A stretch of 64,000 nucleotides of DNA from Monarcha castaneiventris obscurior (Eukaryota; Chordata; Aves; Passeriformes; Monarchidae), in assembly GCA_026261815.1 (NCBI GenBank), contig JAMPIT010000886.1, positions 22,240,001-22,304,000 of the forward strand. The letters run 5' to 3'. Below the pieces are notes generated by a model. That model saw nothing but the letters and a program-made list of their open reading frames with translations. It was not told the DNA's origin and ran no database searches. How positions within the stretch are numbered: the stretch's first letter is position 1; every line of letters begins with the position of its first letter. The position numbers and the translations under genes are program-made. Shown here one piece after another: positions 50,261-62,150 of this stretch.

Positions 50261-50312
50261 GTCAATGATTTTAGAGGTCTTCTCTAACCCAAATGATTCT
50301 ATGATTGTATGA
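50261..50312 (+). mobile_element. CR1 LINE 3' tail, + strand
   Basis: About 50 bases, GATTTTAGAGGTCTTCTCTA then CCAAATGATTCTATGATTGT, match a + strand CR1 3' end. It abuts the truncated end of the preceding minus-strand CR1, so the two 3' tails point outward. Confidence 0.85.
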
Positions 50313-51052
50313 TCCTCCTTGTAAAGTTTTAAAATGCAGCAGTGTGAAAATCCCTTTTGCCTCTCTGCAGCAAGGTCAAACATGAATGTGTGGGGCCTAA
50401 AAGAAAGGGGAAAAAATATTGGATTATCTTTTGTAATGAAATACCTCAAACCAAAAGGGATCTCATTTGTCTCATAATACTGGTTTTTATATGGAGTTAG
50501 AGTATTATTAAGAAGCATATCCTGAAGTACTCAGCTACTTATGTGTTCACCTAAAAGACTTGAATGAAGAAATTTGTGGTAAACTGGACTCTGAGGGATG
50601 ATGAGGTACATAATTTTGATAGAAATGTTGCATATTTGTTGTTATCCTGTGTGAGAATATTGCTTATTTCTTGGCAAAATTCCTTCTTCCATATAAATTC
50701 CATTGAGAAAGTAAAGCTTACACCTTGGGACAGGTAACTCCTAGCAAGTAAAGAATCAATTTTCTAGTGTTCAAAATGCCCTGACCTTCCATTTCATTAT
50801 GCTTTACTGCTGATCTGCCCGCCCAAGATCCTCATGTGAATTTCATCAAAATAATTTTGAAAAATTTATTTCTGTAATACCCTATGGGGTATGTAATTGC
50901 TTGCAAATAGGAAGTAGATGATCAAGCTTCTGTTTGAATGACTCCAGGTCAAATTAAGATATGTGACACATCAAGGAATTTAAATAATGCATCTCAAAGA
51001 CCTCTTTTCTCTCACTTCCAAAGTTTATATGTATTTTACTTTTGGTGTCCAG

Positions 51053-51089
51053 TTATATATATATTTTTATATATATGTGTATGTGTGTC
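51053..51089. repeat. TA/TG microsatellite
   Basis: TA units, a short T interruption, more TA units, then TG/TATG units over about 37 bases. This is typical vertebrate simple sequence. Confidence 0.8.
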
Positions 51090-52001
51090 ATTACTGTAGG
51101 GATTAAATACATCAATCTGTAGAGAAAACATGCAGAAAACAGTAGCATGTGATATTGCAGCAATAGACACGTAAACTTGATTTTTTTGTCTTTTGTGATT
51201 TTGGGAGCCAGACACTATCAAGAGAAGTCCTGCCAATGATGATCTAGAAGGCAGAAGAATTTTGAAGGTTTTTCAGCAGACTTCCTTCTCTTAGTTATAT
51301 CTTAGAACAGAATAGCTACTGCTTAGTTTGTCTAAATTTAGCTTTTCACCTATTAGAATTTTCACGTATTAGAATATTTCCTTTGTTTTATTAAGTATGA
51401 GAGAAGATAGATCTCAATTGGTATTTCTAGCTAGTGTAAAGGATCAGGTTAACAAATATACTGGATGTTAATGGAATGAGGTCTGTGAAGTGCTTGAACC
51501 TGTATCAGTTGTACGTGCAGTCTAGGTTTCTCCAGCCTGTGTATCTCTTGGCAATTATTCCTGCTTAGGGTTTTGCTCAAATTTAGGTAGGTGAGCTGGT
51601 GTAAAAGCATTCTGTCATACTGAGAAGGAACAGTAGTAGGAGCTTGCATCTTTCCATTTTAGTTTCCGGGAGGAATCGCCCTTGCATGACAATAATCACT
51701 CTTTTCCCATTTGTGCTATTTAGTAGGAAAGGGCTGGATGTACACGTGGCACGGGGCAGTGCTTTAATAATTGAAGCAGTTTTGGAATAGGACGCCTGGA
51801 CTAGTTTACTGTAGTGAAGGGTATCTCTTAGAAATCAGGTGTAGAGATTTCCTCTCTCGCCATCCCCTTAAAGAGCTGGAGGCAGGCATGCCTGACTAGT
51901 ATTAGATATTGACTCATCTCTGGTCTGGGACAGGAAACAATAAAAAGAAGACAGCATGGAGGAAAAGCTAGTTGCTTTTGTCAGTAGCTCTAACAAACTT
52001 C

Positions 52002-52041
52002 AGGTGTTTCTACCTGATATCCAGTAATGATAGAAACACCT
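52002..52041. repeat. Perfect 11-bp inverted repeat, 18-base loop
   Basis: AGGTGTTTCTA at 52002-52012 is exactly reverse-complementary to TAGAAACACCT at 52031-52041. Arms of this length with a short loop are expected about once or less per window by chance, so it may mean nothing. Confidence 0.8.
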
Positions 52042-52783
52042 TAATAACATCATTTGAGGGTCTGTTTGAAATATTAGTAGAGGGGATCAAAGCCCTGGGA
52101 ATTTGCTCAACCAAACATGACTCTACCTGCATAAATAACAGATACTAACTTCCTTTTCTTTATTGAACAAGTTATGTCCTGAAGGCTTCTGTAACTCACT
52201 ATGAACCAATATTCTGCTTAGATACTGTTTTTATGTAATATAATTTTATGTCAAAAAGGTCATGCAATCCATTACTGTGTCTGTTCCAGGTGTTTGTTTT
52301 TTTTTTTAACATAGAAGTGATTTTTATTTTCTTTAGACCCTCTTTGTAACAAAACTGAATTTGTTATATTAGATTCTTTTTGCTCATCTATTTCTCTTAT
52401 TTTTGATACAGCCAAATGTTTTCTTGGCATTCTCTTCCCCTTCCCCCTTTAGGTGTGGGGTGTTTTGTTCTACTGAACTTGGTGTTTCCTTCAAGCAAGT
52501 AAGGACCCCTAAAGATACAAGGGCATTGAAAAATATAAAACTGGTCAAGATAAATGGCAAAAAACACCATGCATAAATAAAAGTACCCCCTTCTCTCTCT
52601 CTCCTTCTCCCCCACCTCCCAAAATGAACAATGATTGTGTGGTTGAAGACCTGGCTGAATAAGTATGTCAGGTACTGATTGGAAGAATGATAAATGGAGT
52701 GACCTAACAAAGGATTGACTTCTCCAAAAGACAGGCCTTTTTTAATGGATGGAAAGGGAGGAAGCCTCATTTAGAAGGGAAAG

Positions 52784-52970
52784 GCTGTTGGCAGTGCAGA
52801 TATGACAAAGGGGAAGTCGACAACCATTGATTTACGTTCGGGAATGACAGTTGAAAAATTCAACAATAATCATGACAAATGAGAAGCGATGCAGTCAGAG
52901 GAAAAAATGCCAATACGTTAAGCCTGAGAAGAAATGCCAAGGTCACAAGCAAAGGTTCCCAAACTTCTGC
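52784..52970. promoter_or_regulatory. CpG-retaining CNE-like block
   Basis: About five CpGs occur within roughly 100 bases (near 52818, 52834, 52838, 52886 and 52916), with motif-like cores such as ACCATTGATTTACG and CAATAATCATGAC. No repeat or useful frame was seen. Composition-based call only. Confidence 0.3.
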
Positions 52971-54229
52971 TTTTGACAGCCTTAATGGAAATATTGGAAA
53001 AGATTGGGTGTACAGGTTAAAAAGTATGGTTTGGAAACAGGAATTGTAGGCGATGCTAATTAGTTTTTGTTCTTTTCAAGGTGGTCATGTGTGTTGCCTA
53101 TAGTAGTGTTGAGTCAAACTGATCATTAACAGACTGTTCTCCTCCAGAGCATTTTTTTTTTCCTTGAGGAACTGCTGAAATAAATTAATAGCAAAAGGCA
53201 AACAATAATGTTCCTTTTAAAATATCACTTTGCTGCTCAGTGAATAAAGCAAATCTGTTGATTTCTTTTCCCCAGTCTTATGCATAGTATGAAACTTATT
53301 TTAAAAAAACCATTCAAGTATGATAGTAAATAACATTATAAAAGATTTAGATTGAGTGTTAGGTCAGATCTGAATAAGGCATCTAAGAAGACTTTGCTAA
53401 ATGTAAATCTAAACAGAATAGCAAAATCTTGTAATGATGAGGTTTTAAAATAAACAGTGCCCTGCTTTATTTTTGGTTTTCAGTTTATTGAATCAGTTAG
53501 TGGAATGAGCAGACCATGTGTATAAAACAGTTTTCTTCTAGTGCATTAAGTTTAATTGTGTTATTAAGTAATTTACAAAATTGTGATCTGTAGATAGTCA
53601 CAAGTGTAATGAAATGAGCAGCTCTCTGTTTATCTGAAAACCAGAGAACACAGTACAGGTGAGAGAAACATGCCTACCCAGCACGTCTTATGGAAATGAG
53701 TAGGAGGGCAGTGAATATCAAAACCTATTTTATTTGTGTAGTATTAAGTGGCACAAATTGCTTTCAGATGTACTTTTGCAATACTCTATGATATTAATTT
53801 AAAAAAAAACCCCAACATAATCTCCCCCCAAAAAACTGCCTTCAGATGGGGCTAAAAAGTATAGTTTCTTAATTAGAAGGAATGATCAGTTTTATAATAT
53901 TTAATTATTGTAGTACATCTCTCAAATTAAACTCATTTTTAACTCCTGACTTGTAAAGGGTTAAGCCCTCACACACAAGTACTAATTTAGTATGCAGTGG
54001 TCATTTTAACCTTAAATGTACTGCAGACAATTATACATTTAAAAACAAATCTGAAATGCAATCTGCACAAATAATACCTCAGCTCAAAGGTAGAAAAAAA
54101 AGACACACAAAAAAACCTCACCCAAAAAGAAACCCAGAAAGGCTGTAAATTGCTAGGACCTGTTATTTGAGGTAAACCTGAATCTGTAATGGGTTTTTAC
54201 TAGTCCACTTATACCTGGGGCTGCAAAGT
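52971..54229. other. AT-rich noncoding stretch
   Basis: No gene was seen. A T run lies at about 53149-53162. A/C-rich tracts at about 53800-53835 and 54093-54139 are the complement of the G/T tracts seen elsewhere. Confidence 0.65.
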
Positions 54230-54490
54230 GGAATATAAGGAAACCAGCCTCTTTAGATTAAACATTTTCTAATCAGCTTTATCACTCATATCTGAATTTA
54301 TCTTATTTGAGGAAAATGCCAATATATTAGCAAGCATATATGATACACAAGGTGACCCTACCAACTTAATGACATAATACATTATCCTTAATGAAGTCAA
54401 TATCTTGTCTTTTAGCTGTCTGTCTATTGGGGCGATTAATTGCAGTGTCATTAAAGTTAGCTCTCTTTTCATTTGAGCTTGACAAGTCGC
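54230..54490. promoter_or_regulatory. Candidate conserved noncoding element (CNE-like)
   Basis: Repeat-free block with GGGGCGATTAATTGCAG (a homeodomain-type core with an adjacent CpG), further AT-rich cores (CTAATCAGC, CATTAAAG) and a second CpG near 54489. No useful open frame beyond a 67-codon minus one. Evidence is texture only. Confidence 0.28.
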
Positions 54491-55079
54491 ATAAAACTAA
54501 TGTTCTTAGTTATCAGCCACTGGAATAGGATGGAGGATGGAGGAAATTGTAGGACAAATAAGGGGGTACTGCAACAGCTAACTTGAAGGAATTTTTCCAA
54601 TGACTGTTTCCCAAGCCTTCTATTGCCGACTATGCACTAATAGTTGAAACATTTGGAACAGAATTATCCAGATTGGGGGTTTGCTTTTGTGTGTTGAGCT
54701 TGAAGTAGAACATAATGAACAGCAAACTATCAGAGGCCACTGTGTTATTAAGATATCAGGACTGAAAAATTTGCAGAAATAGCCCCATGAGTAAAGTTAA
54801 ATGAGATTACGTATCCTAAGTTAATGCAATAAACAATATAAAAATATGTATTTTTCTCTTACCATAGAGTTTCTCATTTATCAGAGCGTGAAATAAATAT
54901 AAAGCAATTTAGGAAATGAGTTTATATGAAATAATGGCTTTGCATCTTTGATAAAACAAGTTTCAGACACTAGTGATGATAGCAATGAAGCTCTGGTGCC
55001 CAGTGCTAATTGTAGTGCAAAAGCATCACTCCCTGCCTTCCCCCTACCTCTGAAACTACAAGACAGGATGGCTGTAATT
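54491..55079. other. AT-rich noncoding spacer
   Basis: No gene, repeat family or open frame of interest was recognised. Confidence 0.65.
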
Positions 55080-55560
55080 TACAGTGTGTTATCTTTGTCT
55101 ATAGCAGCAAGATGATATGAAGTAAATCAAGGTACGAGTAATGAAAGACTGAAAATTTATTCCTTGGAGCACACTTTAAAGTGTAGTATCTGTTATAGTG
55201 GCACTGCCTGAAGACCCTGAAATGAGACTTGGATGAAGGGCAATAAAGAAGCATAGAGGCTCATGTTAATGTTGTTTGTCTGAGGTTAGTAATTGGGTTC
55301 CACTGATGAGTTGTGTGAAGACAAAGTGAGAATCCTAGCAAGTATTGTAAATCTTACATTGTTGGAACAAGAAGCAATCCTAACAAATATTGATCCTTCC
55401 TGTGCCCAGAGGCGAGGAAGAAAGCAGCATGCTGCTGAGCCAGTGTTGTTTCAATAGCACCAATTACCTTAGTGAGGCTAGTGCTCTGCATGAAATCCCA
55501 CCAGGCTCACAAATTGTGAATTATCAATGATTAGGCTTTTTAGATATATCCCCTAAAATC
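55080..55560. promoter_or_regulatory. Candidate conserved noncoding element (CNE-like)
   Basis: About 480 bases without recognisable repeats or homopolymers. The block includes a perfect 14-bp palindrome, ACACTTTAAAGTGT, at 55171-55184 and a motif-dense segment near 55510-55535 (GTGAATTATCAATGATTAG). Base composition is balanced relative to its neighbours. Conservation is inferred. Confidence 0.28.
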
Positions 55561-58500
55561 ATGCCAGGTTAGCTTTCTGTATCAATTCTCATTTTAGACC
55601 CCAAAATGTATCTCTTAAAAGCTTTTATTTTCAGCTTTTAAAATGCTGTGGTTATATTTCAAGTACATCATGTGCACTTAATCCTTTCCCTCCCATACAT
55701 GACCTTCTCTCCCCACCCCCCCACCTTCTCTCCCCCCCAAAAAAAAGGAAAAGGGAATGATCCTGATCTCGTGACACCTGAAAATATTCTTGGCGATATT
55801 AACTTGTATTTTCTTGTTTCTAATTTACGTTAAGTACTAGAAAAAACATATATTGCGACAGTTTTAAAGGCTTATTTTAATAAAATCTCACATTCTGTAT
55901 CTGAAACTTTGGTGGGTTTTTTGACTCTAGATTCATATTTCTTCTAGAGAAAACTCTCAATCATTATTAAATAATTTCCAAAATTACAGTATGCTGAAAA
56001 ATTGATGTTCAAATCAAAATTCATATGTAGTTAAATGCCCGTGCTTTCATGCTTGCTTTTTGTCTTGTCTCATTTGAGGTTATTTGTCCATATAAAGTGA
56101 GGCTGTTAAAATTCTGTATGAAGGAAAAGACTTCTCTTAGTGTGTGAGGGAGAGGGTGCCAATAAGTAGTCTGGGTGTTCCAGCCCAGCGCTGTGACAAG
56201 TCCCTGTGTGGATGAGATGCAGGCATGTGCATGCTGGGGGCAGAGAATGGGAGACAGAGGTCAGTGGGACATACAGAACGAGATTGTCCTCCTGCGACCT
56301 TCTGCTCCTGTGCTCTGTCCACCGGAGCATGCTGCTGTCTTCTGTGGTGCTGGTGGTTATTGATGATTTTAGGGCCAGTAGGAGCTTTATTGTAAACTCA
56401 CAGAATCTCTGCTATGCTGTGTGAAGAAGGGAGGCCTAGTAAGGCAGAAGTGTAGTGCATCAGTGTGTGTAATTGCTGCTGTTTTGTTGCTCAGTGGTTG
56501 GCATTGTTAGCCTACTACCTCTGCCTGTCTTTTGAGGAATACCCTCCAGTGTGATGCACCTTCTGGCAGGAGCTCTCTTCAGTAAAGGCCTGTCTATTAC
56601 ACAGAGGAGGGGACTTCATCCCCAGTCCTATCAATTTTATAATTTTATTATCCTCTCCCACATTATCTCTTTTATGTCTCTTAGAGCTGCTTTTGAGTTC
56701 TCCTCATGTGTCTTCTGATTTGCCAGGCCGACAGATCCTCAACTGAACCAGTTCAGAGTGGCAGAGCAACCACTTATCCTTAGTCCTGTGTGCTGTGCTA
56801 GCTGAAAGGACATGAAGTAACCTCAGGGAAGGGTTCACAACTGGGATTTTTTCTCTCTTTCTTTTTGTTAGATAGCACACAGACTGGTTGGGGCTGGCAA
56901 CCACTAAAGAGGAGCTGGATAGACTGAAAGGTGTCTCTCTGTGCTAAGGAGTGGGTGTGATGGGCTGAGTGGGTGTGACCTAGGACTGAGCTAGCTGGAT
57001 GTGTTCATTCTTAGCACCTGATTTCTGGCTTTGAAATGTCCTGTACGTGTTTGTACATGGGCTTGCTGGAAGCTTCATGCAGGTTTGGAAGATGCTGTTG
57101 AAGGGTTTGTGTTTTTGAAGCATTTTCCTGTGGAAGATGAAAACCAGCACGCACTGTTTCATTGCATGATTATTTTTGAACTGATCAGAAACCCGCAGCA
57201 GTTCCAGTGATTTAAAGTAGTTTTTTGATAGGTTTAGGAATCTGTATAAATGGTATCATAGCTGCACAAATAGCATTATGAGAAAGTCCTGTCTTTATTG
57301 TATAATAATCATAACATAAAAATGCTGAGTTTTATTGCTGAAATGAAGCTGTGAAGTTGGTGGCCTGTATATGTGACACTATTTAGTGTTTATTAGTGTG
57401 GTACACATAGAGCTGAACCCTCTGTGTTGAAACATTTTAATTGCGAGTGCAGAAAGCACCAGCCTACATTCAGTAAAACCACCCAGAATGTTATTGAAAC
57501 CATGTTTTTTCCTGGGGTTCATACACCTGTTGGAAGGGATTCTGCACCACTTATAATATTATTAAATATAGTTTAATACAATATTAACCAAATTGGGGCT
57601 TTGGGAAGAGAATATGACTACAGTAATGGTTGATTTTTAGTATGAGAGTTTCTCAGTGTTGTGAGAGACTCTTAATGAGGAAGGAAACCATGTAAGTAAG
57701 TGTATCAACAAAACTGGGTTGGTTTCTTTCATTTACTGTTCAATTGTATTTGACTGCTGTTCTTGAATAATATAGTTTTCCCAAAAGGAAATGCTATACT
57801 TTTTTAGCATTTTGTGGGTTGCAATATATCAAATTGAACTACGGGTGATTGTCCCTCAGATAGAAGCTAACTGATAGTGAGCTATCACATCAAAGCTGCA
57901 GGTTAAGGGAAGCTGCTTTTTTACAGGAGACAGCCTTTTCTATTTAAGTAGCAATGCTTTTTCTTCATGCATTCTAGTCTTTAAACTGTATAGCTTTGAT
58001 CCATCATTCTCCCTGTGACTATAAAATACTTTTAATTGCTTATGTTTATACATACAAAACCTGTGATCCTCCTAGCCCTACATGCCAGCAGCAGTTCCCT
58101 CAGTAACTTCAATTTTGTATCAAATTCTAAAGAACACAAACAATTGAGATGGCAAACAGTGGCTTTTTTCCTCCCCCTCAATTAGCTCTTAGATTTTCAG
58201 GATAGGATAAATGTTTTATCATTTTCCTTTAGTCTGAGATTGGTGAACCATCCTCTTGATTTAGAACTTTCCACATTTGCTTACCGTGATCATTGTCCCA
58301 CTCTTGTTCAGGAGTTTTAGTGGCTGTTTAAACTCTTTCATTAGCACAGATTATGGTTATTTCCTATGTTTAGTTTACTAGAGTAAGTGTGAAATATTAT
58401 TTCCTTGCCCCACATTTGGCTTAGCTCCTTTTAGCACTTTCAAATTATTTAAGGCATTCTGATAATCTCTGAAAATCTAGATGGCTCTGGAAATCTCAGC

Positions 58501-59253
58501 CTGGCGCTGTACAACACCATTTCTTCAGTTTACACTGCCACCACAGGACACAGTCAGTAGCTGGTGTATTCTTTCAGGTGTTTACACTGAGATATTTAGA
58601 CACCTAGACTTTGTTTCTTCTTGAAATTTTATGCTGTTTCTGAACCTGGTTCTGTGATCTGAGTTCTAAACTCTGTAAACTTTAAGATTTACCTTGTTTT
58701 AATTACCTTGTTAATAATTTTACCATGTGAGATTTCTCTTGAAAGAGGAAGTTTATTCTGGGTTCCTGCAATTATATCACTACACTGTAAAGATTCTTCT
58801 GGACTAATAGTTGTATATATTTGAATTCTTCAGATTTGTGATTTTGTTCCTCAATGCAAATAAGGGATTTCCCTTCTCCCCCGTATGTGTGTATGCAAAA
58901 TCCGCATCTGTTGGCCACAAACATTTTCATCTGCAAATTAAGGATACATACTACAAACCCCATGTTTATTTACAGATAGACTGATGTTTTTATATTTTTA
59001 TGACACAGATAGGTAGTGAGTATTCATTTTTGCCACTTAGCTCCAGATACCCATCATAAGAACGCAGCTGTTAATCATACACTGATCTCTTTTCTTAAGC
59101 CTCAACAAGAAGCTAGGGACCACTAAAAACATGCTTCCTTTCATTAAAGAGGAAATTATTACCATATATTTTTGTAATAACCAGTAACATTTCAAATTAC
59201 TCACATTTATAGCTTGTAATCAAGTTTATGTTTAACCTCTAATCCCCATGAAG
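55561..59253. other. AT-rich noncoding stretch
   Basis: No gene is supported. A C-rich then A-rich low-complexity tract lies at about 55701-55746. A GC-richer patch at about 56140-56360 has four overlapping frames of 61-74 codons on both strands, which points to composition and not coding. Nothing else was recognised. Confidence 0.6.
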
Positions 59254-59334
59254 TAGGTAATGACTGGTTTGTTAGTTAACCACTCATGGGAAGTTAAGGG
59301 CAGTTAACAATCTACCAGACCAGTCATTAACTAC
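59254..59334. repeat. Long imperfect hairpin, 16-bp outer arms
   Basis: GTAGGTAATGACTGGT (59254-59269) pairs with ACCAGTCATTAACTAC (59319-59334) with one mismatch. Inside, GTTAAC at 59275-59280 can pair with GTTAAC at 59303-59308, leaving a terminal loop of about 22 bases. The total length of about 81 bases is in the range of a microRNA precursor or of an ancient palindromic element. No known microRNA was recognised in either arm. Confidence 0.8.
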
Positions 59335-60059
59335 AGTAGTGACTGATTTCTCAGGTGTTATTGGTGTTATAAACTTCCTTCAATGGTTTGTAACAGAAAT
59401 ATTAATTTGTAAAGGAAAAAAGCATATTTCAACTACTATGCTGTGACAGGCTCAATATTTGGTACTTTCATTTTATTTCCTTTCTCTTCTTGCCCCTGCC
59501 CCCATCTGTGCACTAATCAATATGCAGAAGAGGGCAGAGGTAATGCCAGTAGTCTTATACTGAGTGTAGGGTCCTTCCAGAGCAAGCTCAGTGGCAAGTA
59601 CGTTAATAGGATTAGTATAGACAAATATGGACAGCCAGGATTTCAAACACTCTCGGATGAGATTTCCTGCTGGTAGGTAAATATGTCCTCAGTAGCACTC
59701 AGAGCCTGTAGCAACAGTGTCATGGCACTGGTGTATTGTGATATAAATGAAAATGATTCAGCATGATGTGTGTTTTAATTATGTGTTTCATTTCAATACT
59801 TTTTGTTCCATATTATAAAGCATCCTAATTAAAATGTAGTGTTTCACAAGCGTCGCTTTGACGTAGAATGAATGAGTAGACTGTTTAGGTATCACACTGA
59901 GGTTAAAAGTAGAGTCAAGCTAAGAATTTTCATCACTTACCCAGGTTAGCTCTTTCTTTGGTTTAAATGCTTTAATAATGAATTAGCTAGCTGTTAAATA
60001 CCTAATTTCTCCAGATGAATAGCTGCTAACTTTTCTGTTTCTAAAATTGTGCAGCAGTA
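59335..60059. other. AT-rich noncoding spacer
   Basis: No gene was seen beyond a 77-codon frame without similarity. Three CpGs cluster at 59851-59863, including a TGACGTAG sequence that resembles a CRE half-site; an identical octamer occurs near 16094. Confidence 0.55.
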
Positions 60060-60200
60060 TGGGTTCATCCATCCAACATATGGGTTAATCAGAGCTCGCT
60101 TATACTAATAATTAAGAACTTTTAGTAAATGCCTCGTACCTGATCTCACATTTGCTGCATGTTCTAATTAATCTGAAACCCACATGGAACTTAATTAAGA
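60060..60200. promoter_or_regulatory. Small CNE-like block
   Basis: About 140 repeat-free bases with CTAATTAATC- and CTTAATTAAG-type cores and two retained CpGs. A composition- and motif-based guess. Confidence 0.25.
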
Positions 60201-62084
60201 GGATTCTTTTTTGAATCCTGGGCTTTAGGAGGTGTTTGGTATTTTCTGTATTATATGAGTTCTACATTTACAGAAAAGTAGACTCTTGGAGTTTTGGTAG
60301 CTTTCATGATGCCGTATCCATATTTTGTGTGCTCTAATAATCTTAGAATAAACAGTACTTCTTTCCTCTTTATGGGAGAGAGATCAAAAAGGAAAGGAAA
60401 AAAAACCCAAACCAGTGAATGTCTTTCTTCAGGATATAAACTTTGGTTTCAATACAGAAACACTTGAATTATATTTAATTTGTTTTAGGATTCCCATTGA
60501 ATCCCAGTCTTCGTAAGTGGGGAAAAATTCCCAACTTTATTGCCTTATATTTAAGATAGAACATATCAGCATGAAGCAGTTAAAGTTCTCTCTTGCTTCT
60601 CTTTTTATTGTCCTGTTTTTCACTTAAACTCTTCTCTCTGTTCTTCCTCTCTATATAGAATCTGCCAATTTGGCAGAATACTTGAAAATTTAAAATAAAA
60701 GGTAGGAAACAGAAAGTACTCTTTTAAACTAAACTTCTGTTTTTAATGTACTCTCTTCTGTGTGTGAATTGTCAACACTTGTGGTAAATACAATCTAGAA
60801 ATTGAAACTTAATTAGCAAATTTCACAGTGTGTTCTGTGGGTTTGTTTTTTTGGGGTTGTTTTGTAGTTTAAGTCATTTTAGAGAAACATTTGCTTTACT
60901 GGAAAGCAGCCTCACTGAGCCAAAACGTCGAGTCTTATGAAATGTAGGATGTGTGAGTGTTTCCAAACCAGGACGTGTATGTATGGCAACCCCTGCTTGG
61001 AATCAGAGCCTCTGGGAACAATGTCCATGTGGTCCACAGTGCCTCAAGCTGCTGGAAGCTCCTCAGATGCTTGCAGTTGTTATCTGCTGCAGCTGTATGT
61101 TCCGTGGGGAGTGGACATCACCCCAAAAGGTACTGGTCTGACTCTGCTCATTTCACATAGGTCATTGAACAGCTGTCAAGCAGTAACAGCTTTAGGTCAC
61201 AGCCAGCCTGGCCCATGTTTGAACCAGTGACCGAGGGGTGAAAGGCATTTTCCAGCACTATCAATCCCCTCAGACATCAAGTCCCCCTCACAGGCTTTCC
61301 ACTGGAATTTCCATCAGATAATTGTGTATGTGATTACCTTTAATGTGACACTAGATCCTGTATAAAAAATATCTCACTGACCTGTCAATGAAAGTTCTTT
61401 GATTTGTATTTAGCAATATATAGCGCAACTTTACAAAGCATCACATTTTTTATACCTTGGGTATTACACAGGTTAAAGATAGCCATACTCCAATTGTAGT
61501 TTTGCAGTTACAGGCTGATCTACTGTACTGTATGTCCCTTTGGGGAAAAGAATGTGAGTTCCAGCCACAGATTATCAGGAAATTCCAGCCAAACTGCAAT
61601 TGCATTGTGATAATGCAGTACTTTGTTACTGAGCAGCTTAAGAGCTGGTATTCCCATTATATAGCATATCATGAAATGAATGTTATTGTTAAGCATAAGG
61701 ACAGGACACATTAGAGGTATCTTTTATTACACAGTCTTCATTATAAAAGAACAGCCAGCGCTAAAGTGTTATCCGAGTGATAGGTAGAGGTACATTGTTC
61801 TTGTGCTGCTGTCTCTGATTAAGACTAGGATAATGCACAGTTCCTGCCTTTTATGTCCATCAGGAAACAAGACAGACCAAGGTAAAATGGATGAACATAT
61901 GTTGGCAAAAGATTAAAAAGACCAGTAGTAAAGTCCATTAATAATTCTCATATTTAGGATTTGCTTGGTACTGTACTTACAGAATCTACAACATTTAATC
62001 TCTCTTCAGAAAGACCAGCTGAGAGAACCTTTTTTCCTCCTCTGAGTGATAGGCCTAGATTTTCAGAGGCAGCACATTTGTCTG
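60201..62084. other. Noncoding stretch with mildly GC-richer interval
   Basis: No gene is supported. The interval 60937-61260 is GC-richer and open in all three + frames for 62-97 codons, so the openness comes from base composition. A G/T-rich tract lies at about 60839-60870. Confidence 0.6.
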
Positions 62085-62150
62085 TCAGAGCTCTTGGCTG
62101 GTGTCGTGATTTAGTTTCCGTCAAATGATGCTGGTGTCCGGTTGATGATA
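62085..62150. promoter_or_regulatory. Small CpG-retaining block
   Basis: Three CpGs within about 40 bases (near 62105, 62119 and 62139) in a repeat-free segment with TGATGCTGG and TTGATGATATAG motifs. Too short to judge without alignment. Confidence 0.2.

Larger units (their letters stand above)
50313..52783. other. AT-rich noncoding stretch
   Basis: No gene is supported. A 128-codon minus-strand frame at 52384-52770 has no recognisable domain and ordinary AT-rich composition. A TA/TG microsatellite lies at 51053-51089, a T run at about 52297-52308, and an 11-bp inverted repeat at 52002-52041. Confidence 0.6.

Noticed and set aside
50078..50518. 146-codon minus-strand open frame, the longest in the window
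   Set aside because: Its C-terminal half is read through a CR1 fragment in a non-native frame, and the rest matches nothing. Length is within chance for 64 kb of six-frame sequence.
52384..52770. 128-codon minus-strand open frame
   Set aside because: No recognisable domain, AT-rich hydrophobic composition, an overlapping shorter frame on the same strand, and a length expected by chance a few times per window of this size.
52946..52975. Sequence resembling a hAT/Charlie terminal inverted repeat (GGTTCCCAAACTTCTG)
   Set aside because: No matching second terminus or element body could be found nearby.
56106..56424. Four overlapping frames of 61-74 codons on both strands
   Set aside because: Same composition effect; no protein similarity recognised.
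60937..61230. 97-codon + frame with overlapping 62- and 67-codon frames
   Set aside because: All three + frames are open, no family resemblance, no convincing splice or promoter context.
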